A DNA stretch of 22,925 bases from JAAYJR01 sp964563975 (GCA_964563975.1 CAZLZJ010000035.1:1-22925); one strand, 5' to 3'; shown: positions 1 to 7,694, counted from the first letter of the stretch. The notes: a model not told the origin generated them from the letters alone. Made by a program: numbers and translations.

Positions 1-99
1 GATCTGAATAAGTCTATTTGCCAGATATGGCATTGAACAATCAATATTAAATTAGACTTAACATTTTAAAGTCACTACAATAGAATAGTATCTAATTCT

Positions 100-1299
100 T
101 TATGTGAACTGCGGTATTTTTAAAAGCACGCCGCCCTTCAGGGCAGACTCATGTGCAACAATTCCCGGTACGGTATATGCCAAAGCCTCATAAATATCAA
201 CTGTTGGCCGGCGTTCATTAATCAGGGCGTCAATAAATTCATGAGTCAAAAAGGTATGAGATCCCTGATGCCCGCTATTATGGCGCAAAGGCCCGGGCAG
301 CATTTCAGTGTTCCACCACTGCGGCTGTTCATAATTTTCAAGCTTTGGCACACTCTGTACAAAACCGGCATCATCTGTGCCAAGAAGATCACTCTTCTTT
401 ACAAGTGCAGGACCGCTTCGTCCGTTATCAGCATAAAAACTCATTTTAGTACCTATCCAATTAGCCCTTTCACCGCCAAGGTGCGCTCCCTTCCACCAAA
501 TATTTACCCGAAAGGAAGTTCCTCTGCCGGTCTTAAAAAAAGCACACTCATTCCAAAAAGGGTTATTATAGATATTATCCTTCAGTATCTGATCATCATC
601 ACCCCACCCCTGGCAAACAACCTCGGTAAGCCGTTCACCTGTCACGCCTGTAAGCAATGAAGTACTATGGGTAGGATAAAGCATGGGAGCCATTCCATAG
701 CGCCATGTCCTCTGTCCATTTTCATGGTAAAGATTATTTAAACCATCATGCTGATATTCAGATTCCACATAATAGAGATCACCAAAATCTCCATTCCTGT
801 ACATCTTTCGCGCTGATATGGTATGCTGCTGATAGTAGCCCGTCTCAGCCATCATATATGTCAATCCATACTTTTTCACCGCTTCCAAAAGCTGCCCTGC
901 CTCTTCAAGAGTGAGGCAAGCAGGTACGGCACTGATAACATGCTTCCCATGCTTCATACATTCAATAGTATGCCTTACATGGTCAGGAGCTCCGGTAAAA
1001 ACAGCAATAGCATCAATATTTTTATCTTTCACCATCTCTTCAAGTGATGGATATGATTTATTGCATTTATATATATTCATTAAATGCTCCCTTCGGTCAC
1101 TCCGCAGATCACTCACAGCTTCAACTATACAGTCAGGGTGTTCATGCCACTGAAATGTACTTCCAAACCTTCCCCCTACAATACCGATACGAATCTTTTT
1201 TGAAGTATGATCAGCAATAGTAAATGCAGATCCGGCAAGTGCCGTTCCGGCTAACGCCATATTTTGAGCAATAAAGCTGCGTCGGGATAATAACTTCAT
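100..1299 (-). CDS. Tat-exported Gfo/Idh/MocA family protein (GH109-like lineage?)
   Basis: The 399-residue protein begins with a twin-arginine signal (SRRSF at residues 5-9, then an Ala/Gly-rich hydrophobic stretch to about 28), so it is probably exported folded with its cofactor. A Rossmann nucleotide-binding loop (GIVGGRFG, 39-46) and the GKHV segment (118-121) mark the NAD(P)-dependent Gfo/Idh/MocA family, and the length is typical. The usual EKP motif with its catalytic lysine reads AVP (124-126). YQHD (182-185) and YPTHS (208-212) resemble motifs of the NAD-dependent GH109 glycosidases, which also lack that lysine. The substrate cannot be read from sequence; a sugar or glycoside is inferred. 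It lies 28 bases downstream of the GMP synthase-like gene on the same strand, so read-through is possible, but no functional link is evident. Confidence 0.85.
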   Translation of the reverse strand: MKLLSRRSFIAQNMALAGTALAGSAFTIADHTSKKIRIGIVGGRFGSTFQWHEHPDCIVEAVSDLRSDRREHLMNIYKCNKSYPSLEEMVKDKNIDAIAVFTGAPDHVRHTIECMKHGKHVISAVPACLTLEEAGQLLEAVKKYGLTYMMAETGYYQQHTISARKMYRNGDFGDLYYVESEYQHDGLNNLYHENGQRTWRYGMAPMLYPTHSTSLLTGVTGERLTEVVCQGWGDDDQILKDNIYNNPFWNECAFFKTGRGTSFRVNIWWKGAHLGGERANWIGTKMSFYADNGRSGPALVKKSDLLGTDDAGFVQSVPKLENYEQPQWWNTEMLPGPLRHNSGHQGSHTFLTHEFIDALINERRPTVDIYEALAYTVPGIVAHESALKGGVLLKIPQFT

Positions 1300-1327
1300 A
1301 GGTTTATATTTTTTACCTGTTTATAAA

Positions 1328-2290
1328 CTAAATTGCCTCAATAGTTGATGGTGGCTTGGTAGCAATATTATATGTAACACTTACTACGCCCGGCACCGAA
1401 TTTGTGATCTCCTCCGCCATCTGCTCCAACAGATCAAAAGAGAGCTTGGTTGGCCTGGCAATTCGTGAATCCTTACTGTTCCAGCAACGTATTTCAATCT
1501 GTTGTCCGAACTCCCTTTTACCGTCACGCATCCCCGTAACCCTATCTTCATGTAAAATTGCCAGGTACTGAAAAGCACCGCTGCTCTCTAACAACCGCTC
1601 CACAATAACAGTAGCCTTGCGCACAGTGTCAATACGTTCAGGGGTAACCTCTCCGATAATCCGGGCAGCAAGCGCAGGGCCCGGAAATGGTATGCGCGCA
1701 AATAACGAAGCAGGCAACCCTACAGCCTCACCGATCTTTCTTACTCCCTCTTTTCTCAGTCTGATAAGAGGTTCAATTATCTTATAACCAAAAGCTTTAT
1801 GCGGGTCTATACCCAATTGCTCAAATACATTATGCTGCCTTTTGATTCCGGCTACCGTCTCATCAACATCTGTTAATATAGTCCCCTGAAGGAGATACTT
1901 TGCATTGCTCTCCCTTACAATCCTGCCAAAAACATTCCGGTAAAAAGTTTGTGTGATAGCTTCACGCTTCTCTTCCGGACCGGTAACACCTTTCAGCGCA
2001 TCATAAAATTCTGCACGGGCATCAACTATTTCAACCTCAACATCCAATTTTTCAAAAAGGTTATAAATCATTTCAGCCTCTCCTTCCCTCATAAGGCCAT
2101 TTTCAACAAATACGGATTTAAGCCTTTTACCGAGAGCAAGATAGCCAAGCATGGTAACAACCGACGAGTCAACACCTCCCGATAAAGCATTGATAGCTAT
2201 GCCATCGCCCACTGCATTCCTAATCTCTTTAATCCTTTCGTTTATAAACTTTTCCGGATTAAGTTCCTGTAATGTAATTTCTTTTATCAC
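1328..2290 (-). CDS. Stand-alone GMP synthase-type ATP pyrophosphatase
   Basis: This matches the C-terminal half of GMP synthase, which adenylates XMP and aminates it with ammonia. From the chosen start the protein has 320 residues. A PP-loop SGGVDSS (37-43) is followed by the ATP-PPase fold, then the dimerisation domain with FPGPALAARIIGEV and a C-terminal KPPSTIEAI (usually KPPATIEWE). The N-terminal glutaminase domain of normal bacterial GuaA is absent, as in archaeal two-subunit enzymes. The segment after the PPase core reads GTILTDVDET where classical enzymes have GTLYPDVIES, so this may be a distinct clade or a paralogue. I chose the GTG at 2290 because the longer reading from a TTG at 2332 runs through the tRNA terminator hairpin and adds residues outside the family. 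An ammonia-supplying partner is not seen nearby. It could be guaA's synthetase subunit, or a related amidating enzyme. Confidence 0.8.
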   Translation of the reverse strand: MIKEITLQELNPEKFINERIKEIRNAVGDGIAINALSGGVDSSVVTMLGYLALGKRLKSVFVENGLMREGEAEMIYNLFEKLDVEVEIVDARAEFYDALKGVTGPEEKREAITQTFYRNVFGRIVRESNAKYLLQGTILTDVDETVAGIKRQHNVFEQLGIDPHKAFGYKIIEPLIRLRKEGVRKIGEAVGLPASLFARIPFPGPALAARIIGEVTPERIDTVRKATVIVERLLESSGAFQYLAILHEDRVTGMRDGKREFGQQIEIRCWNSKDSRIARPTKLSFDLLEQMAEEITNSVPGVVSVTYNIATKPPSTIEAI

Positions 2291-2303
2291 GGTCGTAAAT
2301 TTT

Positions 2304-2338
2304 AAAAGAGTTGCCGGAATAAAATCTTGCAACTCTTT
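2304..2338 (-). terminator. Intrinsic terminator downstream of tRNA-Arg
   Basis: On the minus strand a perfect 10-bp stem AAAGAGTTGC / GCAACTCTTT (2338-2329 and 2314-2305) with a 14-base loop ends in T residues, starting 10 bases after the tRNA 3' end. It fits a Rho-independent terminator for the tRNA transcript, although the T tract is short (four, then AAAATTT). It overlaps the upstream extension of the next reading frame and argues for the later GTG start there. Confidence 0.7.
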
Positions 2339-2348
2339 ACTTTTTTAG

Positions 2349-2422
2349 TGAACCTGGAGGGACTCGAACCCCCAACCTCCTGATCCGTAGTCAGGTGCTC
2401 TATCCAATTAAGCTACAGGTCC
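2349..2422 (-). tRNA. tRNA-Arg (anticodon ACG)
   Basis: A complete cloverleaf can be folded by hand on the minus strand. The acceptor GGACCTG pairs with CAGGTTC (one G-T pair), followed by discriminator A. T8 A9 precede the D-arm beginning GCTT. The anticodon stem CCTGA/TCAGG encloses loop CTACGGA with anticodon ACG (read as inosine-CG, decoding CGU/CGC/CGA). The T-loop is TTCGAGT on a GGGGG/CCCTC stem. The 3' CCA is not encoded (the genomic sequence continues CT), so it must be added enzymatically. The length is 74 bases. Confidence 0.95.
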
Positions 2423-2441
2423 CGGTTTCACCAAGGAGCTG

Positions 2442-2449
2442 CAAATATA
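2442..2449 (-). promoter_or_regulatory. -7 element of the tRNA-Arg promoter
   Basis: TATATTTG on the minus strand matches the Bacteroidota primary-sigma consensus TAnnTTTG, placed so that transcription would begin about 15 bases before the mature tRNA 5' end. No clear -33 TTTG is visible at the ideal distance. Confidence 0.55.
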
Positions 2450-2494
2450 ATACTTTTTGTAAACAGAGTTTAAAAAAGCAAAGAACAATATTTG

Positions 2495-3238
2495 TCATTT
2501 ATCGTTTCCCGAACCCTCACCTGAATTTAAAAAATCAACAATCTCATTTCTTGTCAGAATTTTAACATTTGTCAAAATAATATCTTCAGATAAAAAATTC
2601 CCATACTGATTACACTCATCAATTATTTTTTCAAAAATCTCTTTTAATTCAACTTTCAAAGGGAGCAGAAGAAGTGCCGAGGCAAAACCCTGTGAAAAAT
2701 CGATCGATTCAAATTCACCATCTTCATTTTTAAGTGCAAAAATAAGCTCGTCTTTTAAAAGTTTCTGCTCCATCGATTTAAGCATTTTATCGAATGGATT
2801 GTAAATAAATACCACACAATAGCGAAGCTTTTTTCCTTTGCCGCCAAGGCCGGTCGATATAAAAACCTGTTGTTCATCAAGCAGGGAACTGTGAAGCATC
2901 ATGCGACTCTCCTGATATGCCAATAATGCCCAATTCCTCAAATGTTTGTCAGGTTTTTTAAGATAATTCTCAATTATGCGAAATGCCTTTACATCAGGCA
3001 CTAATGCCAGAGATACAAGTATCTCCTGTTTTTTTTCATCAGAAATATCAGGTGAATAAAGATCATTAAAATTTTCAGGTATCTCCGGTATATAACTTTC
3101 AAGCTTCCTCAGCTTTCCTGAAGCCTCAAAATATCTAAGCTGTTCATCAATATCAATCTGCTCTTCAAGAATATTGAAATTTTCAGGAATATTATCAAAT
3201 ATTTGCTGAAGGTTTTCGTATGACCCTTTTTCATCCAT
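2495..3238 (-). CDS. Conserved-looking helical protein of unknown function
   Basis: I do not recognise this 247-residue protein. It is acidic, predicted mostly alpha-helical, and has no signal peptide or membrane segment, so it is probably cytoplasmic. The central stretch (about residues 70-120) has the paired amphipathic helices and a 'RNWALLAY' step reminiscent of HEAT-type repeats. The motif GLGGKGKKLRYCVVFI (about 130-145) forms a glycine/lysine-rich turn leading into a beta strand. A GTG two codons upstream is in frame, but the ATG at 3238 is preferred: a TAAT-TTTG promoter element lies 17-24 bases upstream. It diverges from the feoAB gene across about 110 bases, which may be only positional. 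The next downstream gene is the tRNA, which has its own promoter, so this gene is probably monocistronic. Confidence 0.7.
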   Translation of the reverse strand: MDEKGSYENLQQIFDNIPENFNILEEQIDIDEQLRYFEASGKLRKLESYIPEIPENFNDLYSPDISDEKKQEILVSLALVPDVKAFRIIENYLKKPDKHLRNWALLAYQESRMMLHSSLLDEQQVFISTGLGGKGKKLRYCVVFIYNPFDKMLKSMEQKLLKDELIFALKNEDGEFESIDFSQGFASALLLLPLKVELKEIFEKIIDECNQYGNFLSEDIILTNVKILTRNEIVDFLNSGEGSGNDK

Positions 3239-3254
3239 AATCACAATTTGTTAA

Positions 3255-3262
3255 CAAAATTA
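3255..3262 (-). promoter_or_regulatory. -7 element for the 2495-3238 gene
   Basis: TAATTTTG on the minus strand fits TAnnTTTG. A TTG (-33-like) lies about 21 bases further upstream, within the spacing seen in this phylum. The predicted start of transcription is roughly 12 bases before the ATG at 3238. Confidence 0.55.
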
Positions 3263-3303
3263 CCTGTTTATCAGATAAAGAAACAACTAAATATTAAAAT
3301 CAA

Positions 3304-3311
3304 TATATTTG
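3304..3311 (+). promoter_or_regulatory. -7 element for feoAB
   Basis: TATATTTG matches TAnnTTTG and lies about 40 bases upstream of the TTG start at 3351. Downstream of the expected transcription start there is a perfect 16-bp AT palindrome (3326-3341), which could be an operator or simply low-complexity sequence. No canonical Fur box is visible. Confidence 0.5.
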
Positions 3312-3350
3312 TATGCTTATTTTTATTTAATTTAAATTAAAAAAGACAGG

Positions 3351-5756
3351 TTGAAGCTGAGTGACGTTAAATATAATGAAACGGCAATAATTACAAAGGT
3401 TCTTGGCCACGGTTCTTTCAGAAAACGTATTTCTGAAATGGGCTTTGTTAAGGGCAGGGAGATAAAAGTAATAAAAAACGCACCATTTAACGGACCTTTT
3501 GAATTTAAGATACTTGATTACAATGTTTCTTTGAGGAAATCTGAAGCCGATCTTATCGAAGTAGTCAGTGCAGGCAGTTTCGACAAATCATCAAACGGAA
3601 CTTTTAATGGCGTAATAGACATAAACACTGCCCGGGCTGTTAACTCCCGGAAAAGCCGTACAATAAATATTGCCTTAGTGGGTAACCCCAACAGTGGCAA
3701 AACAACCTTGTTTAACCATATCTCCAACTCCAAAGAGAAGGTAGGCAATTATACAGGCGTAACAGTTGATATAAAAAGAGCGGAATTCACCACACGAGGA
3801 TATACTTTTGTTTTTTACGATCTCCCCGGCACATACAGCTTAACAGCTTATTCGGAAGAGGAGATATTTGTAAGAAAGTTCATCTATGAACAGACACCCG
3901 ATATTGTCATTAATGTTATCGACTCGGTTAATATTGAAAGAAGCCTTTTTCTTACTACCCAGCTAATAGATATGGATCTCCGGATAGTTGCAGCCTTAAA
4001 TATGTACGATGATCTGGAAAGAAAAAAGATAGAGTTAAATTATAAAGAGCTGTCTCGCCTTTTGGGATTTCCTTTTATTCCAACCATCAGTACAAAAGGT
4101 GCCGGTTTTGAAAAACTGATAGATAAGGTCATTGAAGTATTTGAGGAAAAAAACAGGGTTACACGTCATATCCATATCAACTATGGAAAAATCATTGAGG
4201 AGTCTATAAAAAAAATCAGGCATAAAATAAACGAGGCCAAACCCATTACGGATAAGATATCGTCGCGCTTTCTGGCAATAAAAATGCTTGAAAAAGACAG
4301 TCATATAAAAGAGCTTTTATCACAGTACTCTAACTTTGCAGACATAGAAAACACCTGTGCGAAAGAGATAAATGGAATAGAAAATCTTTTTGATGAAAAA
4401 AGTGAAACAGTAATTACTGATGCCAAATACGGATTTATCACAGGAGCCCTTAAGAAGACATTTAAAAACCCATTCAGAAATGAAAAGACAAATTCGGAAA
4501 AAATAGACAATATATTGACACACAAATATCTGGGATTTCCGATCTTCACAGCCATACTGTTTATTATGTTTTATGCCACCTTTAAGTTAGGGTCATATCC
4601 CATGAACTGGATAGACCGGGCAGTGCTGTGGTTCAGCAATATCATTTCAGAAATAATGAACGACGGTATGCTGAAAGATATGATCACTGACGGTGTTATC
4701 AGTGGTGCCGGCAGTGTACTGGTTTTTTTGCCAAATATTCTAATCCTCTTTTTCTTTATCTCCCTTCTTGAAGAGTCAGGATATATGTCGCGCGCAGCTT
4801 TTATAATGGATAAAATAATGCACAGGTTCGGGCTGCATGGAAGATCATTTATCCCGCTGATAATGGGATTCGGGTGTAATGTGCCTGCAATTCTAGCAAC
4901 CCGCTCAATGCGTAGCCGGAATGACAGAATACTGACTATGCTCATAATACCTTTTATGTCGTGCTCTGCCCGCCTTCCTGTTTATATACTGATAATCTCA
5001 GCTTTCTTCAGTAAATACGAGTCATTAATTCTTATCGGACTCTATGCTGTTGGAATCATATTTGCATTCATCACTGCGCAGATACTGAACAAAACTATGT
5101 TCAAAAATAAGGAGACACCTTTTGTGATGGAACTTGTGTCATACAGAGTTCCCACCCTGCGAACGATAATCTATCATATGTGGGACAAAACCAAACACTA
5201 TTTACAAAAAATTGGCACAGTAATTCTTCTGGGAGCTATCATAATCTGGGCATTGGGATATTTCCCCCGNNNNNNNNNNNNNNNNNNNNNNNNNNNNNNN
5301 NNNNNNNNNNNNNNNNNNNNNNNNNNNNNNNNNNNNNNNNNNNNNNNNNNNNNNNNNNNNNNNNNNNNNATAGCTCCCGTAATGAGCCCCTTGGGATTTG
5401 ACTGGAAAATGAGTATAAGCATTATAGCAGGACTCCCCGCAAAAGAGATTATTGTAAGCACTATGGGAGTTCTTTATCAAAATGACCAGGACGAATCAAC
5501 CGTAAACCTGCAAAAAAAACTTAAAAATGAGGTACACCTGTCGGGTAAAAATAAAGGAGAAAAGGTATTCAATACTGCATCAGCACTGGCATTCCTGATC
5601 TTTATTTTGATCTACTTCCCGTGTATAGGAGTTGTAGCCACCATCAAAAATGAGGCAGGTTCTTGGAAATGGAGTCTTTTTATTATCCTCTATACCACTT
5701 TGCTGGCATGGGTGTCAGCATTTGCTGTTTATAACTTAAGTAGTTTGTTTATTTAA
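3351..5756 (+). CDS. feoB: FeoA-FeoB fusion, ferrous iron transporter (interrupted by assembly gap)
   Basis: Imports Fe(II) across the inner membrane. Residues 1-75 form an SH3-like FeoA domain (EMGFVKGREIKV). The FeoB GTPase follows, with G1 GNPNSGKTT (111-119), G2 NYTGVTVD (133-140), G3 DLPG (157-160) and G4 NMYD (217-220). Next come a helical guanine-dissociation-inhibitor region and the membrane part with gate motifs (around GFGCNVPAI and later GLPAKEIIVSTMGVLYQ). The start is TTG: no in-frame ATG fits, and MKLSDVK is the expected FeoA N-terminus. The 100 N at 5270-5369 remove part of a periplasmic loop. The frame happens to survive a 100-base gap, but the true size is unknown; 768 known residues is shorter than I expect for fused FeoAB (about 820-850). 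The Cys-rich partner peptide follows two bases after the stop. Confidence 0.95.
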   Translation: MKLSDVKYNETAIITKVLGHGSFRKRISEMGFVKGREIKVIKNAPFNGPFEFKILDYNVSLRKSEADLIEVVSAGSFDKSSNGTFNGVIDINTARAVNSRKSRTINIALVGNPNSGKTTLFNHISNSKEKVGNYTGVTVDIKRAEFTTRGYTFVFYDLPGTYSLTAYSEEEIFVRKFIYEQTPDIVINVIDSVNIERSLFLTTQLIDMDLRIVAALNMYDDLERKKIELNYKELSRLLGFPFIPTISTKGAGFEKLIDKVIEVFEEKNRVTRHIHINYGKIIEESIKKIRHKINEAKPITDKISSRFLAIKMLEKDSHIKELLSQYSNFADIENTCAKEINGIENLFDEKSETVITDAKYGFITGALKKTFKNPFRNEKTNSEKIDNILTHKYLGFPIFTAILFIMFYATFKLGSYPMNWIDRAVLWFSNIISEIMNDGMLKDMITDGVISGAGSVLVFLPNILILFFFISLLEESGYMSRAAFIMDKIMHRFGLHGRSFIPLIMGFGCNVPAILATRSMRSRNDRILTMLIIPFMSCSARLPVYILIISAFFSKYESLILIGLYAVGIIFAFITAQILNKTMFKNKETPFVMELVSYRVPTLRTIIYHMWDKTKHYLQKIGTVILLGAIIIWALGYFPXXXXXXXXXXXXXXXXXXXXXXXXXXXXXXXXXXIAPVMSPLGFDWKMSISIIAGLPAKEIIVSTMGVLYQNDQDESTVNLQKKLKNEVHLSGKNKGEKVFNTASALAFLIFILIYFPCIGVVATIKNEAGSWKWSLFIILYTTLLAWVSAFAVYNLSSLFI
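5270..5369. other. Assembly gap of 100 N within feoB
   Basis: Exactly 100 undetermined bases interrupt feoB between codons for GYFPR and IAPVMSPLGF. The round number suggests a placeholder rather than a measured length. It should be treated as missing sequence, not as a feature of the genome. Confidence 0.98.
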
Positions 5757-5758
5757 TT

Positions 5759-5968
5759 ATGATACAAGAAATCATAACATATATTATAATAGTCTTAGCT
5801 GTTGTCATTGCAGTCCGGAAATTAATTGCCGGGATTATTCGAAAAAACAAAAAAGCTGCACTGCGGGCAGATAAAACAGACAAAAGACAAGGCATTACAG
5901 GAATCGACTGCTCTGATTGCTCATCAAAATGTGCTTTATACAAATATTGTATTGAAAAAAACAGTTAA
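5759..5968 (+). CDS. FeoB-associated Cys-rich membrane peptide
   Basis: The 69-residue protein has one N-terminal transmembrane helix (about 4-22, IITYIIIVLAVVIAV), a basic stretch, and a C-terminal cysteine cluster CSDCSSKCALYKYC that could bind iron or an Fe-S cluster. This layout is that of the small FeoB-associated proteins found after feoB in Bacteroidota and Firmicutes, in the position FeoC holds elsewhere. The ATG lies two bases after the feoB stop, so translation is probably coupled. An iron-dependent role in modulating FeoB is inferred from context; the cysteines and membrane helix are seen directly. It converges with rpe, and no clear terminator is visible in the 60 bases between them. 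Confidence 0.8.
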   Translation: MIQEIITYIIIVLAVVIAVRKLIAGIIRKNKKAALRADKTDKRQGITGIDCSDCSSKCALYKYCIEKNS

Positions 5969-6028
5969 ATACCCAAAAAACTCTTACTTATTTAAGTGAA
6001 CAGGAAATAAAAAGGCGTAAATATCTCA

Positions 6029-6676
6029 TTAAAGTTTTTTCAGCTTAGCAATAGTATCTGCCGGATCATCCGATTTAAATACAAAGCTGCCTGCCACAAG
6101 CACATCAGCGCCGGCCTCCACCAATAACCTGCCGGTTTCTAAATTAACACCTCCATCAACTTCAATAAGGCATTGGGGATTATTATCGTTAATCATTTTT
6201 TTCAACTCTTTCACCTTATTCACAGTTAAAGGAATAAATTCCTGCCCCCCAAAGCCGGGATTTACCGACATCAGCAATACCATATCAATCTCCTGTATTA
6301 TATTTTCCAATACAAACACAGGTGTATGGGGATTAAGACAGACACAAGGTTTTACCCCCTGTTCCTTAATATAATTAACTGTACGATGAAGATGCTGACA
6401 AGTCTCATAGTGAACGGTAAGCCACGAAGCACCGGCTTTGGAGAACTTTTCAATATATTTATCCGGATCAACAATCATCAGGTGAACATCAAGTGGTTTA
6501 GTGGCAATCCTTTTTACATGTTCAACAATTGGTATTCCAAATGAAATATTTGGAACAAAAACACCATCCATAATATCACAATGAATAAAATCGGCACTGC
6601 TCTCATTTATCATCATAATATCTTTCCCCAATTGATTAAAATCAGCCGAAAGGATTGAAGGAGCTATATATGTCAT
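6029..6676 (-). CDS. rpe: Ribulose-phosphate 3-epimerase
   Basis: Interconverts ribulose 5-phosphate and xylulose 5-phosphate in the pentose phosphate pathway, in the cytoplasm. The 215-residue TIM barrel is full length and carries the family signatures in order: APSILSADF at the N-terminus, HCDIMDGVFVPN (metal ligands and catalytic Asp), DVHLMI (metal-binding His), MSVNPGFGGQ (phosphate-binding loop), EVDGGVN (catalytic Asp) and VAGSFVF. The start MTYIAPS is normal. It lies 13 bases downstream of rpoD on the same strand, so the two probably share a transcript; a metabolic gene riding on the sigma factor mRNA would be expressed constitutively. Confidence 0.96.
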   Translation of the reverse strand: MTYIAPSILSADFNQLGKDIMMINESSADFIHCDIMDGVFVPNISFGIPIVEHVKRIATKPLDVHLMIVDPDKYIEKFSKAGASWLTVHYETCQHLHRTVNYIKEQGVKPCVCLNPHTPVFVLENIIQEIDMVLLMSVNPGFGGQEFIPLTVNKVKELKKMINDNNPQCLIEVDGGVNLETGRLLVEAGADVLVAGSFVFKSDDPADTIAKLKKL

Positions 6677-6689
6677 AATTTAATTGAAT

Positions 6690-7556
6690 TTATTGTCCGA
6701 GGTATGTTTTGAGTAATCTGTTACGATAATGATTTTTTAATTTTTTTATTGCTTTTTCTTTAATCTGACGTACCCTTTCTCTTGTAAGTCCAAACTCATC
6801 TCCTATCTCTTCAAGAGTATGAGGCTGGTAATTGTTCAATCCGAAATAATACCGGATAATATCTGCTTCCCGCTGACTCAATGTTGAAAGAGAGCGTTCA
6901 ATTTCTTTGCGTAAAGAACTATCTATCAATTCTGTATCAGGACTGGGCGAATCTTCATTCAACATAATATCATACATATTATTGAGTTCCTCATCCCTTA
7001 AAGGGGCATCCATAGATACATGAATGTTGGAAAAGTTCATTGTATTTTCAATAAGATCAGGTTTTGCCTCCATCAATTCTGCCAGCTCTTCTATGGTAGG
7101 CTCTCTCTGGAACTCCTGCTCCAGCTTATTAACTGCTTTGTTAATCTTATTGATTGATCCGATCTTATTCAACGGAAGGCGCACTATCCTCGACTGTTCG
7201 GCAAGAGACTGAAGTATTGATTGCCTGATCCACCAGACAGCATATGAAATAAATTTAAATCCGCGTGTCTCATCAAACCGTTCAGCAGCTTTTATTAGCC
7301 CCAGGTTACCCTCATTAATAAGATCGGGAAGACTGAGACCCTGGTTCTGGTACTGTTTTGCAACCGAAACCACAAACCTGAGATTCGACTTAATAAGCAG
7401 GTCAAGCGATTTTCTGTCGCCCTTCCTGATCTTTTTAGCCAGCTCAACCTCTTCTTCTGCAGACAACAATTCAACCTTACCAATCTCATGAAGATACTTG
7501 TCGAGCGACAAAGTATCACGATTTGTGACCTGTTTGGTTATTTTCAGTTGTCTCAT
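6690..7556 (-). CDS. rpoD: Primary RNA polymerase sigma factor (RpoD/SigA, Bacteroidota type)
   Basis: Directs RNA polymerase to housekeeping promoters. At 288 residues it lacks region 1.1 and the long non-conserved insert of proteobacterial sigma-70, which is normal for this phylum and fits recognition of TTTG/TAnnTTTG promoters such as those seen here. Visible parts are region 1.2 (LDKYLHEIG), region 2 with NLRFVVSVAKQYQ, LINEGNLGLIKAAERFDETRGFKF and the promoter-melting YAVWWIRQSI, region 3 (SRIVRLP onward), and region 4 ending in LTRERVRQIKEKAIKKL, the -33-binding helix-turn-helix. MRQLKITK is the usual N-terminus. A TAnnTTTG element lies 60-67 bases upstream, so the gene appears to be transcribed independently of thrC, with rpe downstream. 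Confidence 0.97.
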   Translation of the reverse strand: MRQLKITKQVTNRDTLSLDKYLHEIGKVELLSAEEEVELAKKIRKGDRKSLDLLIKSNLRFVVSVAKQYQNQGLSLPDLINEGNLGLIKAAERFDETRGFKFISYAVWWIRQSILQSLAEQSRIVRLPLNKIGSINKINKAVNKLEQEFQREPTIEELAELMEAKPDLIENTMNFSNIHVSMDAPLRDEELNNMYDIMLNEDSPSPDTELIDSSLRKEIERSLSTLSQREADIIRYYFGLNNYQPHTLEEIGDEFGLTRERVRQIKEKAIKKLKNHYRNRLLKTYLGQ

Positions 7557-7615
7557 TATAATAAGTTAAATTTTCTCAGGCTTTAATTCCTTTTACATTT
7601 TAATAATACATCCTG

Positions 7616-7623
7616 CAAAAATA
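7616..7623 (-). promoter_or_regulatory. -7 element of the rpoD promoter
   Basis: TATTTTTG on the minus strand matches TAnnTTTG, giving a 5' leader of about 50 bases before the rpoD ATG. The sigma factor would therefore recognise its own promoter. A convincing -33 element was not found. Confidence 0.5.
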
Positions 7624-7645
7624 GTAGAGAAATCCAATATCTATA

Positions 7646-7684
7646 CGTATTTATAAGTTCTTTAGTTTAAAAAACATAAATACG
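7646..7684. repeat. 9-bp inverted repeat between thrC and rpoD
   Basis: CGTATTTAT (7646-7654) and ATAAATACG (7676-7684) are perfect inverted copies separated by 21 bases, with a short palindrome ATACGTAT (7643-7650) overlapping the left arm. The right arm begins 11 bases after the thrC stop, and the left arm ends about 23 bases upstream of the rpoD -7 element. The T run lies before, not after, the stem on the minus strand, so it is not a canonical terminator. It could be an operator or a stabilising 3' hairpin. Confidence 0.45.
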
Positions 7685-7694
7685 AAAAAAAAGT

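Noticed and set aside
2291..2332. TTG start extending the GMP synthase-like protein by 14 residues
   Set aside because: The stretch overlaps the tRNA terminator hairpin and the added residues do not match the family N-terminus.
5180..5480. Small reading frames across the N gap on both strands
   Set aside because: They consist largely of undetermined bases and lie inside feoB.
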